DNA of 64,000 nt from Endozoicomonas montiporae CL-33 (GCF_001583435.1 NZ_CP013251.1:4043215-4107214), one strand, 5' to 3'; counted from the stretch's first letter, positions 8,812 through 18,759 are shown. Translations and numbers: made by a program. Notes: generated by a model from the sequence alone, not told the origin.

Positions 8812-8843
8812 AGTGAAGTTTTTGAGAGCTTCAACTCTGAAAA

Positions 8844-8919
8844 TGGCATCCCGTAGGGGACTCGAACCCCTGTTACTGCCGTGAAAGGGCAGTGTCCTAG
8901 GCCACTAGACGAACGGGAC
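8844..8919 (-). tRNA. tRNA-Glu (TTC)
   Basis: Intact 76-nt tRNA with encoded CCA and anticodon TTC. Confidence 0.95.
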
Positions 8920-8957
8920 ACATCCTGTGCCTTTATGCTCATGCATAAAGCCTAATT

Positions 8958-9033
<76 letters not shown>

Positions 9034-9062
9034 AGTGAAGATCTTTTAAGACTTCTTCGAAG

Positions 9063-9145
9063 TCTGGGAAACGAGACTCACTCTCTAACCCGGAGGCGAC
9101 CCCAGCCTTGGCAAGGTTGTGCTCTACCAACTGAGCTATTCCCGC
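9063..9145 (-). pseudogene. Defective tRNA-Gly-like copy, type 1 (f)
   Basis: Type 1 structure with an extra mismatch in the anticodon stem (plus strand CCCAGCCTTGG). Anticodon GCC; no CCA. Confidence 0.8.
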
Positions 9146-9177
9146 TTGAAGTTTTTGAGAGCTTCAACTCTGAAAAA

Positions 9178-9253
9178 TGGCATCCCGTAGGGGACTCGAA
9201 CCCCTGTTACTGCCGTGAAAGGGCAGTGTCCTAGGCCACTAGACGAACGGGAC
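9178..9253 (-). tRNA. tRNA-Glu (TTC)
   Basis: Intact 76-nt tRNA with encoded CCA and anticodon TTC. Confidence 0.95.
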
Positions 9254-9297
9254 ACAATTTCCTGTGTCTTTATGCTTGTGCATAAAGCCTATTTATT

Positions 9298-9380
9298 TGG
9301 AGCGGGAAACGAGACTCGCTCTTGCTATAAAGAGACGACCCCAACCTTGTTAAGATTGTGTTCACACCCAAATTTTAAAC
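9298..9380 (-). pseudogene. Defective tRNA-Gly-like copy, type 2 (first)
   Basis: This is the reciprocal of type 1. The 3' acceptor strand with CCA is intact, but the 5' acceptor strand and D arm are replaced by unrelated sequence. A hairpin (CTCTT/AAGAG on the minus strand) sits where the 5' T stem should be. The anticodon position reads AAC and the anticodon stem has a mismatch. Confidence 0.75.
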
Positions 9381-9456
<76 letters not shown>

Positions 9457-9485
9457 AGTGAAGATTTTTTAAGACTTCTTCGAAG

Positions 9486-9568
9486 TCTGGGAAACGAGAC
9501 TCACTCTTTAACCCGGAGGCGACCCCAACCTTGGCAAGGTTGCGCTCTAACAACTGAGCCATTCCCGC
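9486..9568 (-). pseudogene. Defective tRNA-Gly-like copy, type 1 (g)
   Basis: Type 1 structure with further substitutions in the D arm (plus strand GCGCTCTAACAACTGAGCC). Anticodon GCC; no CCA. Confidence 0.8.
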
Positions 9569-9606
9569 TTGAAGTTTTTTTAAAGACTTACTTCATGTCT
9601 TGAAAA

Positions 9607-9682
9607 TGGCATCCCGTAGGGGACTCGAACCCCTGTTACTGCCGTGAAAGGGCAGTGTCCTAGGCCACTAGACGAACGGGAC
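9607..9682 (-). tRNA. tRNA-Glu (TTC)
   Basis: Intact 76-nt tRNA with encoded CCA and anticodon TTC. Confidence 0.95.
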
Positions 9683-9724
9683 ACAATTCTGTGTCTTTAT
9701 GCTTGTGCATAAAGCCTATTTGTT

Positions 9725-9807
9725 TGGAGCGGGAAACGAGACTCGCTCTTGCTATAAAGAGACGACCCCAACCTTGGCAAGGTTGTGTTCACACCCAAAC
9801 TTTAAAC
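9725..9807 (-). pseudogene. Defective tRNA-Gly-like copy, type 2 (second)
   Basis: As the copy at 9298, with intact 3' acceptor and CCA, missing D arm and 5' acceptor, and an inserted variable hairpin. Here the anticodon arm is normal (GCC). Confidence 0.75.
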
Positions 9808-9883
<76 letters not shown>

Positions 9884-9961
9884 AATATGGAAGCTATTTA
9901 ACGACATCACCGGGTCGAAACGTAATCAGTATTTATGGCTAACTGATTGCGTCAAAGGAAG

Positions 9962-10037
9962 TGGCATCCCGTAGGGGACTCGAACCCCTGTTACTGCCGT
10001 GAAAGGGCAGTGTCCTAGGCCACTAGACGAACGGGAC
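9962..10037 (-). tRNA. tRNA-Glu (TTC)
   Basis: Intact 76-nt tRNA with encoded CCA and anticodon TTC. Confidence 0.95.
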
Positions 10038-10089
10038 GCAAAATCATCCTTATACTCACCGTATAAAGATGCTCTTTTTAAAGAAAGAG

Positions 10090-10165
10090 TGGTGGAGCCT
10101 AGCGGGATCGAACCGCTGACCTCAACACTGCCAGTGTTGCGCTCTCCCAGCTGAGCTAAGGCCCC
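10090..10165 (-). tRNA. tRNA-Ala (GGC)
   Basis: Intact 76-nt tRNA with encoded CCA and anticodon GGC. It is the promoter-proximal gene of array 2. Confidence 0.95.
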
Positions 10166-10229
10166 AATATTCACTTGTTTTGAGAACTTCCAACTCGTTG
10201 TGAGTGGCTGCCCCCGAAACGCAGGGCGA

Positions 10230-10258
10230 ATGATATGGATGCCCCCCTATCCTGTCAA
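10230..10258 (-). promoter_or_regulatory. Strong sigma-70 promoter of tRNA array 2
   Basis: On the minus strand TTGACA (10253-10258) is 17 bases from TATCAT (10230-10235). A G-rich spacer and a GC-rich start region follow, as is common for stable-RNA promoters. The first tRNA begins about 65 bases downstream. Confidence 0.8.
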
Positions 10259-10366
10259 GCATCACTTATGAAAAAACTTCTGGTCGTTTCAAATAGTTAT
10301 AAGTGAAGCCTTGGTATATAGGCTTTAGAACAGTAGAAGTCCGTTGTTCTTTTTTTGAGTCACATA

Positions 10367-10400
10367 CAAAAAGAGGCCGGAACAACACCAACCTCTTTTT
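10367..10400 (-). terminator. Terminator after gltX
   Basis: The stem AAAAAGAGG/CCTCTTTTT with a 15-base loop lies about 65 bases past the gltX stop. It should separate gltX transcription from the tRNA array promoter. Confidence 0.75.
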
Positions 10401-10465
10401 CGATACTCTATGTAGAAGGTATAGAAGCTACTTATACACAGAAATGATTGAAGCAATACACGACA

Positions 10466-11959
10466 TCAGGACGCTTCTGCACCAAGAGCCTTAAACTCCT
10501 TCTCCAGTCGTTTACCTTCTTTCTTGGACACCCCACCCAGAACGGCAACGGCATGACGCAAACGAGCACGAGTCATGTCGGCACCAAGAATTTCCATGGA
10601 GTCCATCACCGACCATGAGTTGGGTGTACCGGCAATCGCAACAAAGATCGGATGGTTAAAATCACCCAGCTTCAGGCCCATTTCCTTGGATAACGTTTTA
10701 ATCTCGTTAAAGATATTGCCTTTATTCCACTGGCGCAGTTGCTCAAGACGCCACAGCGTAAACTGCAGAACCTTTTTCACTTCAGCTTCTTCCAGCTTTT
10801 TATGAGCAAAGTCTTCAGCACCCAGATCCAGCATGCCGGAGAACATAAACGCCGCCATTGGTGCAAAATCACTCAGTCGCTCAACACGCCCCTGAGCGAA
10901 CGGCAGAAACTTCATAATGAAGTCTTTGTTCAGCAGCCAGCCATGCAAGCGATCTGCAAATTCTTCAGCACTCAGGTCTTCGCGAATCCAGCTGGCGTTC
11001 AGCCAGGACAGTTTCTCCTGATCGAAAATAGGTCCACCCAGAGACACCCGGGTAATGTCGAAGTTTTCCAGCATATCCTGCAGACTGAACTTCTCACGTT
11101 CGTCGGGCATAGACCAACCCATACGACCAAGGTAGTTCAACAAAACTTCCGGCAGGTAACCGGCGTCACGGTAGTAAGTGATGCTGGTAGGGTTCTTACG
11201 CTTGGACAATTTGCTCTTGTCAGGGTTACGCAGCAGTGGCATGTGACACAGTACCGGCATTTCCCAACCGAAGTATTTGTACAACAGCTGATGTTTAGGT
11301 GCGGAGTTAATCCACTCTTCACCACGAATAACGTGGGTGATTTCCATCAGATGATCGTCTACAACGTTCGCCAGATGGTAAGTTGGCATACCGTCGCCTT
11401 TCACCAGAACCTGCATATCGACCTGAGACCAGTCGATTTCGATGGTGCCACGCAGCATATCGTCAAACTTGCAGGTGCCTTCTGCCGGAATCTTCATACG
11501 CACAACATGTTCTTCACCAGCAGCCAGCTTAGCCTGAACGTCGTCTTCACTCAGATGCAGGCAGTGTCCGTCGTAACCAGAAGCCTGTTTGTTAGCGGCT
11601 TGCTCGGCACGCAGCGCGTCCAGACGTTCGGAAGAACAGAAGCAACGGAAGGCATGGCCTTTATCCAGCAATATCTGTGCATGTTCTGCGTAAATATCAC
11701 GGCGCTCGCTCTGGCGATACGGGCCCTTATCACCACCAACATCCGGACCTTCATCCCAGTCCAGACCCAGCCAGCGCAAAGAGTCCATAATCTGCTGTTC
11801 TGATTCAGGCGTACTGCGAGCCTGATCTGTGTCTTCAATACGCAGCAGGAATTGACCACCCTGACTTTTGGCAAACGCCAGGTTAAACAGGGCAATATAA
11901 GCGGTGCCTACATGAGGATCGCCTGTAGGGGACGGCGCAACACGGGTACGAACTGTCAT
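10466..11959 (-). CDS. gltX: Glutamyl-tRNA synthetase
   Basis: GltX charges tRNA-Glu with glutamate in the cytosol. The 497-residue product has the class I signature at residues 16-19 (HVGT after PSPTGDP), the KLSKR form of KMSKS at 250-254, and the Cys106/Cys108...Cys133 cluster of zinc-binding GluRS. The start codon is ATG at 11959. It is transcribed towards the array of tRNA-Glu, Gly and Ala genes; gltX next to Ala/Glu tRNA genes is known in other gammaproteobacteria. A promoter (TTGGGT-N17-TATAAT) precedes it and a hairpin terminator follows. The long plus-strand frame inside it (10739-11803) is an antisense shadow. Confidence 0.98.
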   Translation of the reverse strand: MTVRTRVAPSPTGDPHVGTAYIALFNLAFAKSQGGQFLLRIEDTDQARSTPESEQQIMDSLRWLGLDWDEGPDVGGDKGPYRQSERRDIYAEHAQILLDKGHAFRCFCSSERLDALRAEQAANKQASGYDGHCLHLSEDDVQAKLAAGEEHVVRMKIPAEGTCKFDDMLRGTIEIDWSQVDMQVLVKGDGMPTYHLANVVDDHLMEITHVIRGEEWINSAPKHQLLYKYFGWEMPVLCHMPLLRNPDKSKLSKRKNPTSITYYRDAGYLPEVLLNYLGRMGWSMPDEREKFSLQDMLENFDITRVSLGGPIFDQEKLSWLNASWIREDLSAEEFADRLHGWLLNKDFIMKFLPFAQGRVERLSDFAPMAAFMFSGMLDLGAEDFAHKKLEEAEVKKVLQFTLWRLEQLRQWNKGNIFNEIKTLSKEMGLKLGDFNHPIFVAIAGTPNSWSVMDSMEILGADMTRARLRHAVAVLGGVSKKEGKRLEKEFKALGAEAS

Positions 11960-11993
11960 CAGAATTCCCAGTCAGAGGAATTAAAAACGTTGC

Positions 11994-12022
11994 ATTATAG
12001 CGAGAGAGGGTGGGCAACCCAA
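11994..12022 (-). promoter_or_regulatory. Candidate gltX promoter
   Basis: On the minus strand TTGGGT (12017-12022) is 17 bases from a perfect TATAAT (11994-11999), placing the transcript start about 30 bases ahead of the gltX ATG. Confidence 0.65.
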
Positions 12023-12026
12023 CCAA

Positions 12027-14477
12027 TTAACCATTGCTATGAGAAATAAGGCTTCCCACTAGCTGGTTATCGAGCATGTTGGTCACTTTTTTGATTTTCC
12101 CAATTTCATTATTACCTATACCTTTTCTGGTATTTCTATATTCACCGGCGTCATTGAAAAATTTCTGAGTGAAAGAATTCAAAGTATCCTTTATAGATAG
12201 CAAAACATGCACATGCCTCCACACCACCTGATCATCAGCGAGCGACTGCCCTTCATAAGCTGTTTTAGAAGTCGCGTCCGCTTCGCTCAGCTCAGGAAAC
12301 TGCTGTGTACTGAGATAATGAAGATGGTTCAGATCTTTGAGATAATCAACAAGACGCCCCATAAACAAAAGATCATTCAGCGCCGACTGCTGACCCTGTT
12401 CATGATCTTTTTGGGAGCATTTTTTCATCACCCCGGGGAGCTCTTTGACCAGCAATCGAACTGCAGCAAAGTGATCAATTAACGCTTCTTTCTGCTCGCT
12501 TTGAGGGAGCTTCTGCCTGAGGCTTTCTGAGAACAGCTGTGATTGCTCACTATCAACGTTCAGAAGCTTAGGTGCTGACGGCTGTAACGGCATGAACCAG
12601 TTAGATTGTCGAAGCTCTGTATCAAAGACCGCTTTAATGTGTTCATGCATACCCGGAGTTCTTTCAGAATTTAAATAATCCTTAATCAAAGCGACATCAC
12701 CACCGGCCTGACAAGAGCTGATCACCGCTGCCAGACGATCCAGCTCCAACACTGCCTCTTGAGCGTGACACATCTGATTAGTTCTTACCTCCAAAGCTTC
12801 TGGACTAACACCATCACGAAAAACGTTACTAAGAATTTTACAATAGTCTTCCAAACCCTTCTTCAGCACTTCCAGACAACATTGCACATGTTCCAGCTGA
12901 ACCTTCCAGCCATCTTTGTCATACGTTGAACTCTCTGGCTGAGTCATATTATTCAGGGTCAATTCGAGCACCTGCATGAGCCCAGCTCCACTAACTTGAT
13001 AGTCTTTGTTGTACTTAATAGCGGTCTTGCCAACAAAATTGAGGTCTCCCGCCTTTCGGTACAAATCACTCTCACTGCCAAGACCAAGTCCCATAAGCGT
13101 GAGACCTTTAACAGAGAAAAAACCGGGCTGTATTTTGAAATCGAATGCTTCTTGAACCGGACCCGAACATTCAGGTAAAAAGCTCAAAGGCAAGACTTCA
13201 CCGGAAGTTGAAGGCATTTCATCTAGCTGTACTTTCTGTCTTTTCTGCTCAGGCTGCGGTGACAAAGTTTTGCCGTCTTCCTGACCTGAGACCTTATCCG
13301 GAGTTGGTAATCTGGAACGCTTTCGAACAGCTTTTAGCAAGCCGCCTACAGTTATATAGCGATAATCTTCATGGTACCGTGACAACTTGACAGAACAATT
13401 TAATCCAATACTTCTTGAACTGTCTGATCGACTGAAGCGGCTTCCTGCTTCTTGACTGGACTCAACTTCAGGGGTTCCCGAATCAGCCAGTACCTCAAGA
13501 CCAGTCCAGCTGAATTTGTGTTGTGGTTGTAGCTCTATAGTCTTTACCTCTTCTTTATCTACTTCCACGGGCGTTGTTATCGCTGCTATCTCTTTATCAA
13601 CAAGAGAAAGCCTGTGACTCATACTGTTGTACGACACCTCTGAAATATCGGATTCCTGACAAATGTATTCTTCGTGCTTAAAAGCAACTAACCAATCATT
13701 GAGACCAGGTTCCCTTTCAGAGAGTCCCTTGGCAGTGATTGGCTCGCCTTCCCTGATAGTACTGTTTCGAAGAGAGTAATAAGTTAAGTACACATCACCC
13801 AGGTCCAGACCATTCACTTCCTTGTTCATCCAGGGTGGAATAAACTGCTCACGCTTGGTTTCCTGCATATAGCGTTCGCGGTTAGACTTTAGTCTTGGCT
13901 CAAAGCATTTATCACAGGCTTTAATCTTCCATCTTTTAACATCAGGACTGAGGGCAAGAGGCAACTCCCTCCAGCCTACCGGGAAGTACTCGAATGCATC
14001 ATCCAGCCAACCCGCAATGATACTTTTCTGCTCTGCGGTAAAAGCATTCTCCTCACAAGCCACCTGAAGCTTCATCAGAGCAATCACCACATTATTATAG
14101 GTAGGGCTGAACGCATTGGCAGTATTGAGAAATGCTGGATTTGTAGTCGTTTTACGGCTCTGGTTGTAAAAGTTGCCAATGGGCACAAAAACAGTTTCTT
14201 TATAAGCTTTAAACCAGTCCGGACATCTGACTGGAAGCTTTTCCGAACTGGCACTTACGGATTCAAATTGCGAAATGCAATAGTCAGGCAAACGTTTCTC
14301 AGATACAGAGCAAGCAGTATCAGCATCTGGCATCTGCTTTGAAGCAGGGAACGATGCCAAAGTGCGATCTCTATATCGTACTACTTGTTCATCGTCCGGC
14401 GTGCGGCCGCCCCGGGCCACATCAGAAACAGGCGGTTTATTATTAGACGCAGCACATTCCATAGTAAATCTCGACAT
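12027..14477 (-). CDS. Large orphan cytoplasmic-type protein, 816 aa
   Basis: I do not recognise this protein. It starts at an ATG (14477), has no signal peptide or membrane segment, and is hydrophilic with many Cys residues, including CDKCFE at about residue 190. The middle (about 330-430) is a low-complexity, Ser/Pro/basic linker containing RKRSRLPTPDK and EQKRQKVQLDE, the latter resembling eukaryotic nuclear-localisation-type basic clusters. The C-terminal 350 residues look alpha-helical. It ends 67 bp upstream of the gltX start and is likely a separate transcript. An effector delivered to a host cell is one possibility, but nothing in the sequence proves export. Confidence 0.7.
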   Translation of the reverse strand: MSRFTMECAASNNKPPVSDVARGGRTPDDEQVVRYRDRTLASFPASKQMPDADTACSVSEKRLPDYCISQFESVSASSEKLPVRCPDWFKAYKETVFVPIGNFYNQSRKTTTNPAFLNTANAFSPTYNNVVIALMKLQVACEENAFTAEQKSIIAGWLDDAFEYFPVGWRELPLALSPDVKRWKIKACDKCFEPRLKSNRERYMQETKREQFIPPWMNKEVNGLDLGDVYLTYYSLRNSTIREGEPITAKGLSEREPGLNDWLVAFKHEEYICQESDISEVSYNSMSHRLSLVDKEIAAITTPVEVDKEEVKTIELQPQHKFSWTGLEVLADSGTPEVESSQEAGSRFSRSDSSRSIGLNCSVKLSRYHEDYRYITVGGLLKAVRKRSRLPTPDKVSGQEDGKTLSPQPEQKRQKVQLDEMPSTSGEVLPLSFLPECSGPVQEAFDFKIQPGFFSVKGLTLMGLGLGSESDLYRKAGDLNFVGKTAIKYNKDYQVSGAGLMQVLELTLNNMTQPESSTYDKDGWKVQLEHVQCCLEVLKKGLEDYCKILSNVFRDGVSPEALEVRTNQMCHAQEAVLELDRLAAVISSCQAGGDVALIKDYLNSERTPGMHEHIKAVFDTELRQSNWFMPLQPSAPKLLNVDSEQSQLFSESLRQKLPQSEQKEALIDHFAAVRLLVKELPGVMKKCSQKDHEQGQQSALNDLLFMGRLVDYLKDLNHLHYLSTQQFPELSEADATSKTAYEGQSLADDQVVWRHVHVLLSIKDTLNSFTQKFFNDAGEYRNTRKGIGNNEIGKIKKVTNMLDNQLVGSLISHSNG

Positions 14478-14655
14478 TCCATTTAAGTTGAATGCCTATA
14501 GGACACAGTTAATGCACTAAAGTTCCATATATGATTCAAACCCGGACAATATGAATTGACTTGATTTGGGTTGGAAATAACGACTTGGAACATTTTGGCG
14601 AACAATGCTTGTATTGACTATATTTGCAATTCCATAAAACTAGGAAGCTCAAGCA

Positions 14656-15552
14656 TTGCATCATCAAAAGCACTGTCAGACCAATCAGCCATCAGGCTCA
14701 AAATCCCTGCTTATCAGCCTGCTGCTGGTATTTACAGCGATAATAACAGGCTGTGGCTCAACACAGGCAGAACAGGAAGAGAGCCACGAATTTCTCACTC
14801 TGGACGTCAACGAGCTGAAAATGACAATGCTTGCGGACATTTCCACCATTATCTTCAGCGATGACGAACTGAGCAATGACGTTAAGACCGACATTACCCG
14901 TCTTGCCATTACCCCCTTACGGAAATCGTCCGAAATCAAGATTGCTGGCACCGATCAGGAAACAAGACCCATTGCCGTCAGCTTTCAGAAAGCTTTCGAA
15001 CAAAGTCTGGTCAACATGGTCGATGAATCACACATTACACAGGCCACAGCAATCATACACACACGTAAACCTACAACGCCCCTCTGCAACCCGGCAGGCA
15101 AATCCCTCACTGCCACCCTGCCCCTGACCATGCAAGACGATGCAATGCGCCGTAAAACCATAGAAGATCGCACCATTACACTTCGACGAATGGCCAGATC
15201 AGCCCCCATCGACCTCTATGTTGCCTATGTTCACGATGGTTTAAACCAGCGCTCTCCGGCGGAGCAGGCTATTTACCGGGGCGAAGTCAGCAACCCGGAA
15301 AATATCAGCCTCCATGACTTGGAAATGGCCTGCACTGAAATGCCTGATGACATAGTGGGAGCCTCCTATGTATTAACGACTAAACGGGGAAACTCGCTGT
15401 ATTTTGGCAACAATGGCAAGCAGGCTGCTGACGGAAACGGGAACACTCTCTGGCGATACTGGTTTGGCGGTCTGCAAAGCGCCCCGGTAGACAAACGCTA
15501 CCATCAGGTTCTGGACTATCTGCGCGAGTGCGGGCTGGACATTGAATTGTAA
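14656..15552 (+). CDS. Putative lipoprotein of unknown function
   Basis: The product of 298 residues starts with a lipoprotein signal: basic and polar residues, hydrophobic LLISLLLVFTAIITGC with the lipobox Cys at about residue 34, then GSTQAE. The mature part has no domain I recognise. Conserved blocks are defined by comparison with the broken paralogue downstream: RPIAVSFQKAFEQS, ATAIIHTRKPTTPLCN, RRKTIEDRTITLRR, then a C-terminal WRYWFGGL and YLRECGL. It is probably anchored in the outer or inner membrane. The tandem pair points to a local duplication. Confidence 0.7.
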   Translation: MHHQKHCQTNQPSGSKSLLISLLLVFTAIITGCGSTQAEQEESHEFLTLDVNELKMTMLADISTIIFSDDELSNDVKTDITRLAITPLRKSSEIKIAGTDQETRPIAVSFQKAFEQSLVNMVDESHITQATAIIHTRKPTTPLCNPAGKSLTATLPLTMQDDAMRRKTIEDRTITLRRMARSAPIDLYVAYVHDGLNQRSPAEQAIYRGEVSNPENISLHDLEMACTEMPDDIVGASYVLTTKRGNSLYFGNNGKQAADGNGNTLWRYWFGGLQSAPVDKRYHQVLDYLRECGLDIEL

Positions 15553-15689
15553 GCCACATCAGACAATTCCCATTGAACGGAAACTTGCCGTTAATGATTC
15601 AGTCAAAATCGAAACAGTGTGAATCATGGATATCGTTTGCAATGACAAGGAGTTCATCTCTTACATCTGGCTATATCAGGTAAGCACTC

Positions 15690-16554
15690 TTGAGTTTTCT
15701 GTTATTGCAAAACACTCACGCCTCTCTGGTAACGGAAGCGCCGCCTCCAAGACCGGCTTATAACGCCTTACACAATGGCGGACTGCATGAAATTTGCCAC
15801 AATATACAAACCTACAGCCCTGAATTACTTATCAGTCGTCCAGCGGCCATCAGAGAAATGCTACCGACGGAGCCTGCCCGACAGCGAAGTTATGTCAAAC
15901 TGAATGGTCCGGACAGTCTTACTCGTCCAATCGCTGTTACTTTTCAACGCGCCTTTGAGCAATCGATTATCAAGATGCTTCAAAACGGCAGCATAAAAAG
16001 TGCAACAGCCATTATTCATACGGATCGTCCCACCACGCCGTTATGCAATCACAACGGAAAGATTAATTACGACTCACTTCCCGAATCAGTCAGGCAAGAT
16101 ACCAAGCGCATAAAAACCATAAAGGACCGAAACGATCCGCCTGCTGGCCCGTCACAAAGCCATCAACTTATATATTTCGTACGCTCGTGACGGTTTAAAA
16201 AAACGCTCAGAAACAGAGCGGAGCATTTATCAAACCGAAGTTAATAACAGAAAGAACGTTGCCCTTCACAATGTCGAGTTATCCTGCCCGAAAATCCCCA
16301 AACAGCTGTCCGGAGCCACCTATATTTTGAAACTTGGCAATGGAGAACAGCTGTTTTTTCTCTGACGGGCAGTCAGGCGCAGGATGCCAACGACACGATG
16401 GGCTGGGAGTACTGGTTTGATAACCTGGCAAATCCGACAATGCAAAAACGAATGAAGAGGAATGAAGAGTGTTCTGAATTTTTTAAAAGACTGCGGTCTT
16501 GTAATAATGAACGGCCAGTGCCTGATCTTTTTATCCAAGTACCGGCCAGTTTTT
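15690..16554 (+). pseudogene. Frameshifted paralogue of the upstream lipoprotein
   Basis: The first frame (15690-16190) gives RPIAVTFQRAFEQS, ATAIIHTDRPTTPLCN and KTIKDR, clearly paralogous to 14656-15552. The match then moves to another frame (TIRLLARHKAINLYISYARDG, from about 16133), and again at a T-run near 16360 (GWEYWFDNLANP) and once more near 16470 (VLNFLKDCGL). At least three frameshifts make it non-functional. The lipoprotein signal is also not evident at its start. Confidence 0.85.
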
Positions 16555-16788
16555 AATTTAATATATTAATTAAAAAGGCCATCATATTTTACAGTTTCTT
16601 TTTCAAACCCAGCCTGAATTAAAAAGCTTTATTGACAAAACGACTGACAGGCACAAACGTTAGATAAGTATTTGTACTCAAATCCTTTAACTTGCTTAGT
16701 CAGGCACGATGACAAAAGCACCGAAGCACACTAAAATCTCGCCATTCATAATCCTCCCCCACGTAAACTCTCAGGTAATGACATCACC

Positions 16789-17166
16789 ATGGATAAAGTG
16801 ATCGAAACTCCAGATGCACCGCCAGCGATCGGCCCATACTCTCAGGGCATTCAGTTCGGCAATCTGATCATCACTTCCGGCCAGCTGCCCATCGACCCGG
16901 AAACCGGTGAAATGCAGGACGACACCAAGGCCCAGGCGCATCAGTGCCTGAAAAACGTAAAAGCAGTGCTCGAAGCCGCCGGCAGCAGCATGGACAAAGT
17001 GCGTAAAGCCACTGTGTTTGTCAAAGACATGAACGACTTCACTGACATCAATGAAGTCTACAAACAGTACTTCACCTTCCCGTTCCCTGCTCGCAGCCTG
17101 GTAGAAGTCGCACGTCTGCCAAAAGATGTGAAAGTTGAAATTGAAGTGATTGCTACTGCTGAATAA
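16789..17166 (+). CDS. ridA: RidA-family enamine/imine deaminase
   Basis: RidA hydrolyses reactive enamine/imine intermediates such as 2-aminoacrylate, protecting PLP enzymes. The 125-residue length is typical. It has the N-terminal APPAIGPYSQ motif, SGQLPIDPETG, and the C-terminal FPARSLVEVARLPKD with the substrate-binding Arg, then VEIEVIA. The gene appears monocistronic; yaiL converges from the other side. A GC-rich inverted repeat (GGGGGCTGATAGCCCCC, about 17193-17209) lies between the two stop codons. Confidence 0.95.
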   Translation: MDKVIETPDAPPAIGPYSQGIQFGNLIITSGQLPIDPETGEMQDDTKAQAHQCLKNVKAVLEAAGSSMDKVRKATVFVKDMNDFTDINEVYKQYFTFPFPARSLVEVARLPKDVKVEIEVIATAE

Positions 17167-17217
17167 TCATCAGGATGCAATGATTCTCAGAGGGGGCTGA
17201 TAGCCCCCCTGATCCTC

Positions 17218-17781
17218 TTACCACATCAGGTCGTCCGGAATCTCAAAGTCCTTGTACCAGTCTTCCTCTTCACTGGTCAGCTCTTCTGCACTGTTGTCGT
17301 GAATAACCACCGCTTCAGGAATACGTTCGTTAATCTTCGCGGCTACCGGCGCAGGGATAACATGAAAGACTTCTGAACCATCGGCTTCCAGCAGAATACC
17401 AATGGCAAACAAGCCCCGGCTCAGACGCTCCTGCATTTCTTGCGTCACATAAATTTTCTTCACCTTCTTATCGACGACAAAGTTGTAACCCACTTCACCA
17501 CCCTCACGGGACATGGCATTGGTTTCAATCAGCTGTCGAACCTGAGCCCCAACTGCTTTTTGCTGACGCTCCTCTTCCAGCTTTCGGTTCAAATCACGGT
17601 CCCGCTCAGCCTGCGCTGCTCGCTCTTTTTCCAGCTCAATGCGACGCTTTTCCTGCTCGGTCATTTCACCAGACTTAACCGCCTGCTTCTTCTTTTTCTT
17701 GCTGGTTGTTTTCGCTTTCAAAGCCTGCTGCTTGGTCGCCAGACCGGCTTTCATCAACTGATCTCTAAGGGATTTACTCAT
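17218..17781 (-). CDS. yaiL: DUF2058 family protein YaiL
   Basis: This 187-residue protein starts MSKSLRDQLMKAGL, the hallmark of the DUF2058/YaiL family, followed by a very basic KKKKKQ stretch (about residues 28-36), a charged coiled-coil-like region rich in E/R/Q, and the conserved C-terminal half (YNFVVDKKVKKIYVTQEMQ, then FHVIPA). The biochemical role is not established; a nucleoid or nucleic-acid association is only suggested by the charge. Confidence 0.85.
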   Translation of the reverse strand: MSKSLRDQLMKAGLATKQQALKAKTTSKKKKKQAVKSGEMTEQEKRRIELEKERAAQAERDRDLNRKLEEERQQKAVGAQVRQLIETNAMSREGGEVGYNFVVDKKVKKIYVTQEMQERLSRGLFAIGILLEADGSEVFHVIPAPVAAKINERIPEAVVIHDNSAEELTSEEEDWYKDFEIPDDLMW

Positions 17782-17950
17782 GAAGCTCTCTCACCCTGCC
17801 ATACAATGTGGAAACTCAGCCGCCTGCATGACACTAATTCATAAAAACAAGTTCATAAAAACAAAGGTGCAATGGTAGCAATGCCAATAACATTCAGCCA
17901 GAGTACAACTCCTGGTCTGATAACCACAGACAGCAGAAAATGTTAATGGC

Positions 17951-17984
17951 AAAAAAAACGGCACTAAGAAAGCGCCGTTTTTTT
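17951..17984 (-). terminator. Terminator of the petABC operon
   Basis: The minus strand reads ACGGC-loop-GCCGT followed by eight T, just downstream of the petC stop. Confidence 0.8.
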
Positions 17985-18003
17985 ATCTCTCAAATGTCAG
18001 ACG

Positions 18004-18759
18004 TTAATGCACATCTTTCCAGTACTCTCGCTTGAGCAGGAAGGTAAAGATGAACAGCAGAACCAGGAACAACATGACATAAATACCCAGCTGCTGACGC
18101 TGTGCCTTCATCGGCTCTGCAGAGTAAGCCAGAAAGTTCACCAGATCATACATAGCCTGATCGTACTCAGCCGGAGTCATGGAACCCTTTCGCTCAGGAT
18201 CAACCGTCAAACCACAAATGGTCTGCCCGGTCAGAGGGTCTCGTTTCGTTGGGTCTTCACCGTTGCAGCTGTCGAGCTGCACGCCCTGCAACTCGGCTAG
18301 CACATGAGGCATACCGACATCAGGAAACACCTTGTTATTCACGCCCCATGGGCGTTTAGGATCTTCATAAAATGTTTTCAGGTAGGTGTAAACCCAGTCA
18401 TCCCCACGAACACGAGCCACCATGGTTAAATCCGGCGGAGCCGCACCAAACCAGACCTTGGCGTCTTCTTTTGCCATGGCATTGGTCATCAGGTCACCAA
18501 TTTTGGCATCTTTGTTGAATACCAGGTTTTCCATCATCAGGTCATGGGGAATACCCAGATCATCAGCTACACGCTCATAACGCTGAAACTCGGTAGAATG
18601 ACAGCCACTGCAATAGTTTTGATACAGTGCAGCACCCCGCTGCAAGGATGGCTTATCCGAAGGGTCAGTTTCAATTTTATCCAATGGATAACCACTGCCA
18701 GCAGAAAAAGCCAATACCGAATAAAAAGACAGCAACAGTGTAAGTATTGTTTTTTTCAT
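18004..18759 (-). CDS. petC: Cytochrome c1 of the bc1 complex
   Basis: This is the membrane-anchored c-type cytochrome that takes electrons from the Rieske centre and passes them to soluble cytochrome c. The 251-residue product has a signal peptide (LTLLLSFYSVLAFSA), one haem-binding CSGCH (C50, C53, H54) and a single C-terminal membrane anchor (YVMLFLVLLFIFTFLL) followed by basic residues. Its ATG overlaps the petB stop (ATGA-type), implying translational coupling. It is the last gene of the petABC operon. Confidence 0.97.
   Translation of the reverse strand: MKKTILTLLLSFYSVLAFSAGSGYPLDKIETDPSDKPSLQRGAALYQNYCSGCHSTEFQRYERVADDLGIPHDLMMENLVFNKDAKIGDLMTNAMAKEDAKVWFGAAPPDLTMVARVRGDDWVYTYLKTFYEDPKRPWGVNNKVFPDVGMPHVLAELQGVQLDSCNGEDPTKRDPLTGQTICGLTVDPERKGSMTPAEYDQAMYDLVNFLAYSAEPMKAQRQQLGIYVMLFLVLLFIFTFLLKREYWKDVH

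Larger units (their letters stand above)
8393..8840 (-). repeat. 112-bp tandem repeat, four units of tRNA-Gly-like plus hairpin
   Basis: Unit starts are at 8393, 8505, 8617 and 8729, exactly 112 bp apart. Each unit holds an 83-base tRNA-Gly-like segment plus an A/T-rich spacer with the AGACTTC/GAAGTCT hairpin. The last unit's spacer diverges and leads to the tRNA-Glu at 8844. Confidence 0.9.

Noticed and set aside
8393..8840. Regular repeat spacing suggesting a CRISPR array
   Set aside because: The repeated unit is a tRNA-like sequence, the period is 112 bp and there are no variable spacers or cas genes.
10739..11803. 354-codon frame on the plus strand
   Set aside because: Fully antisense to gltX, which has all GluRS signature motifs.
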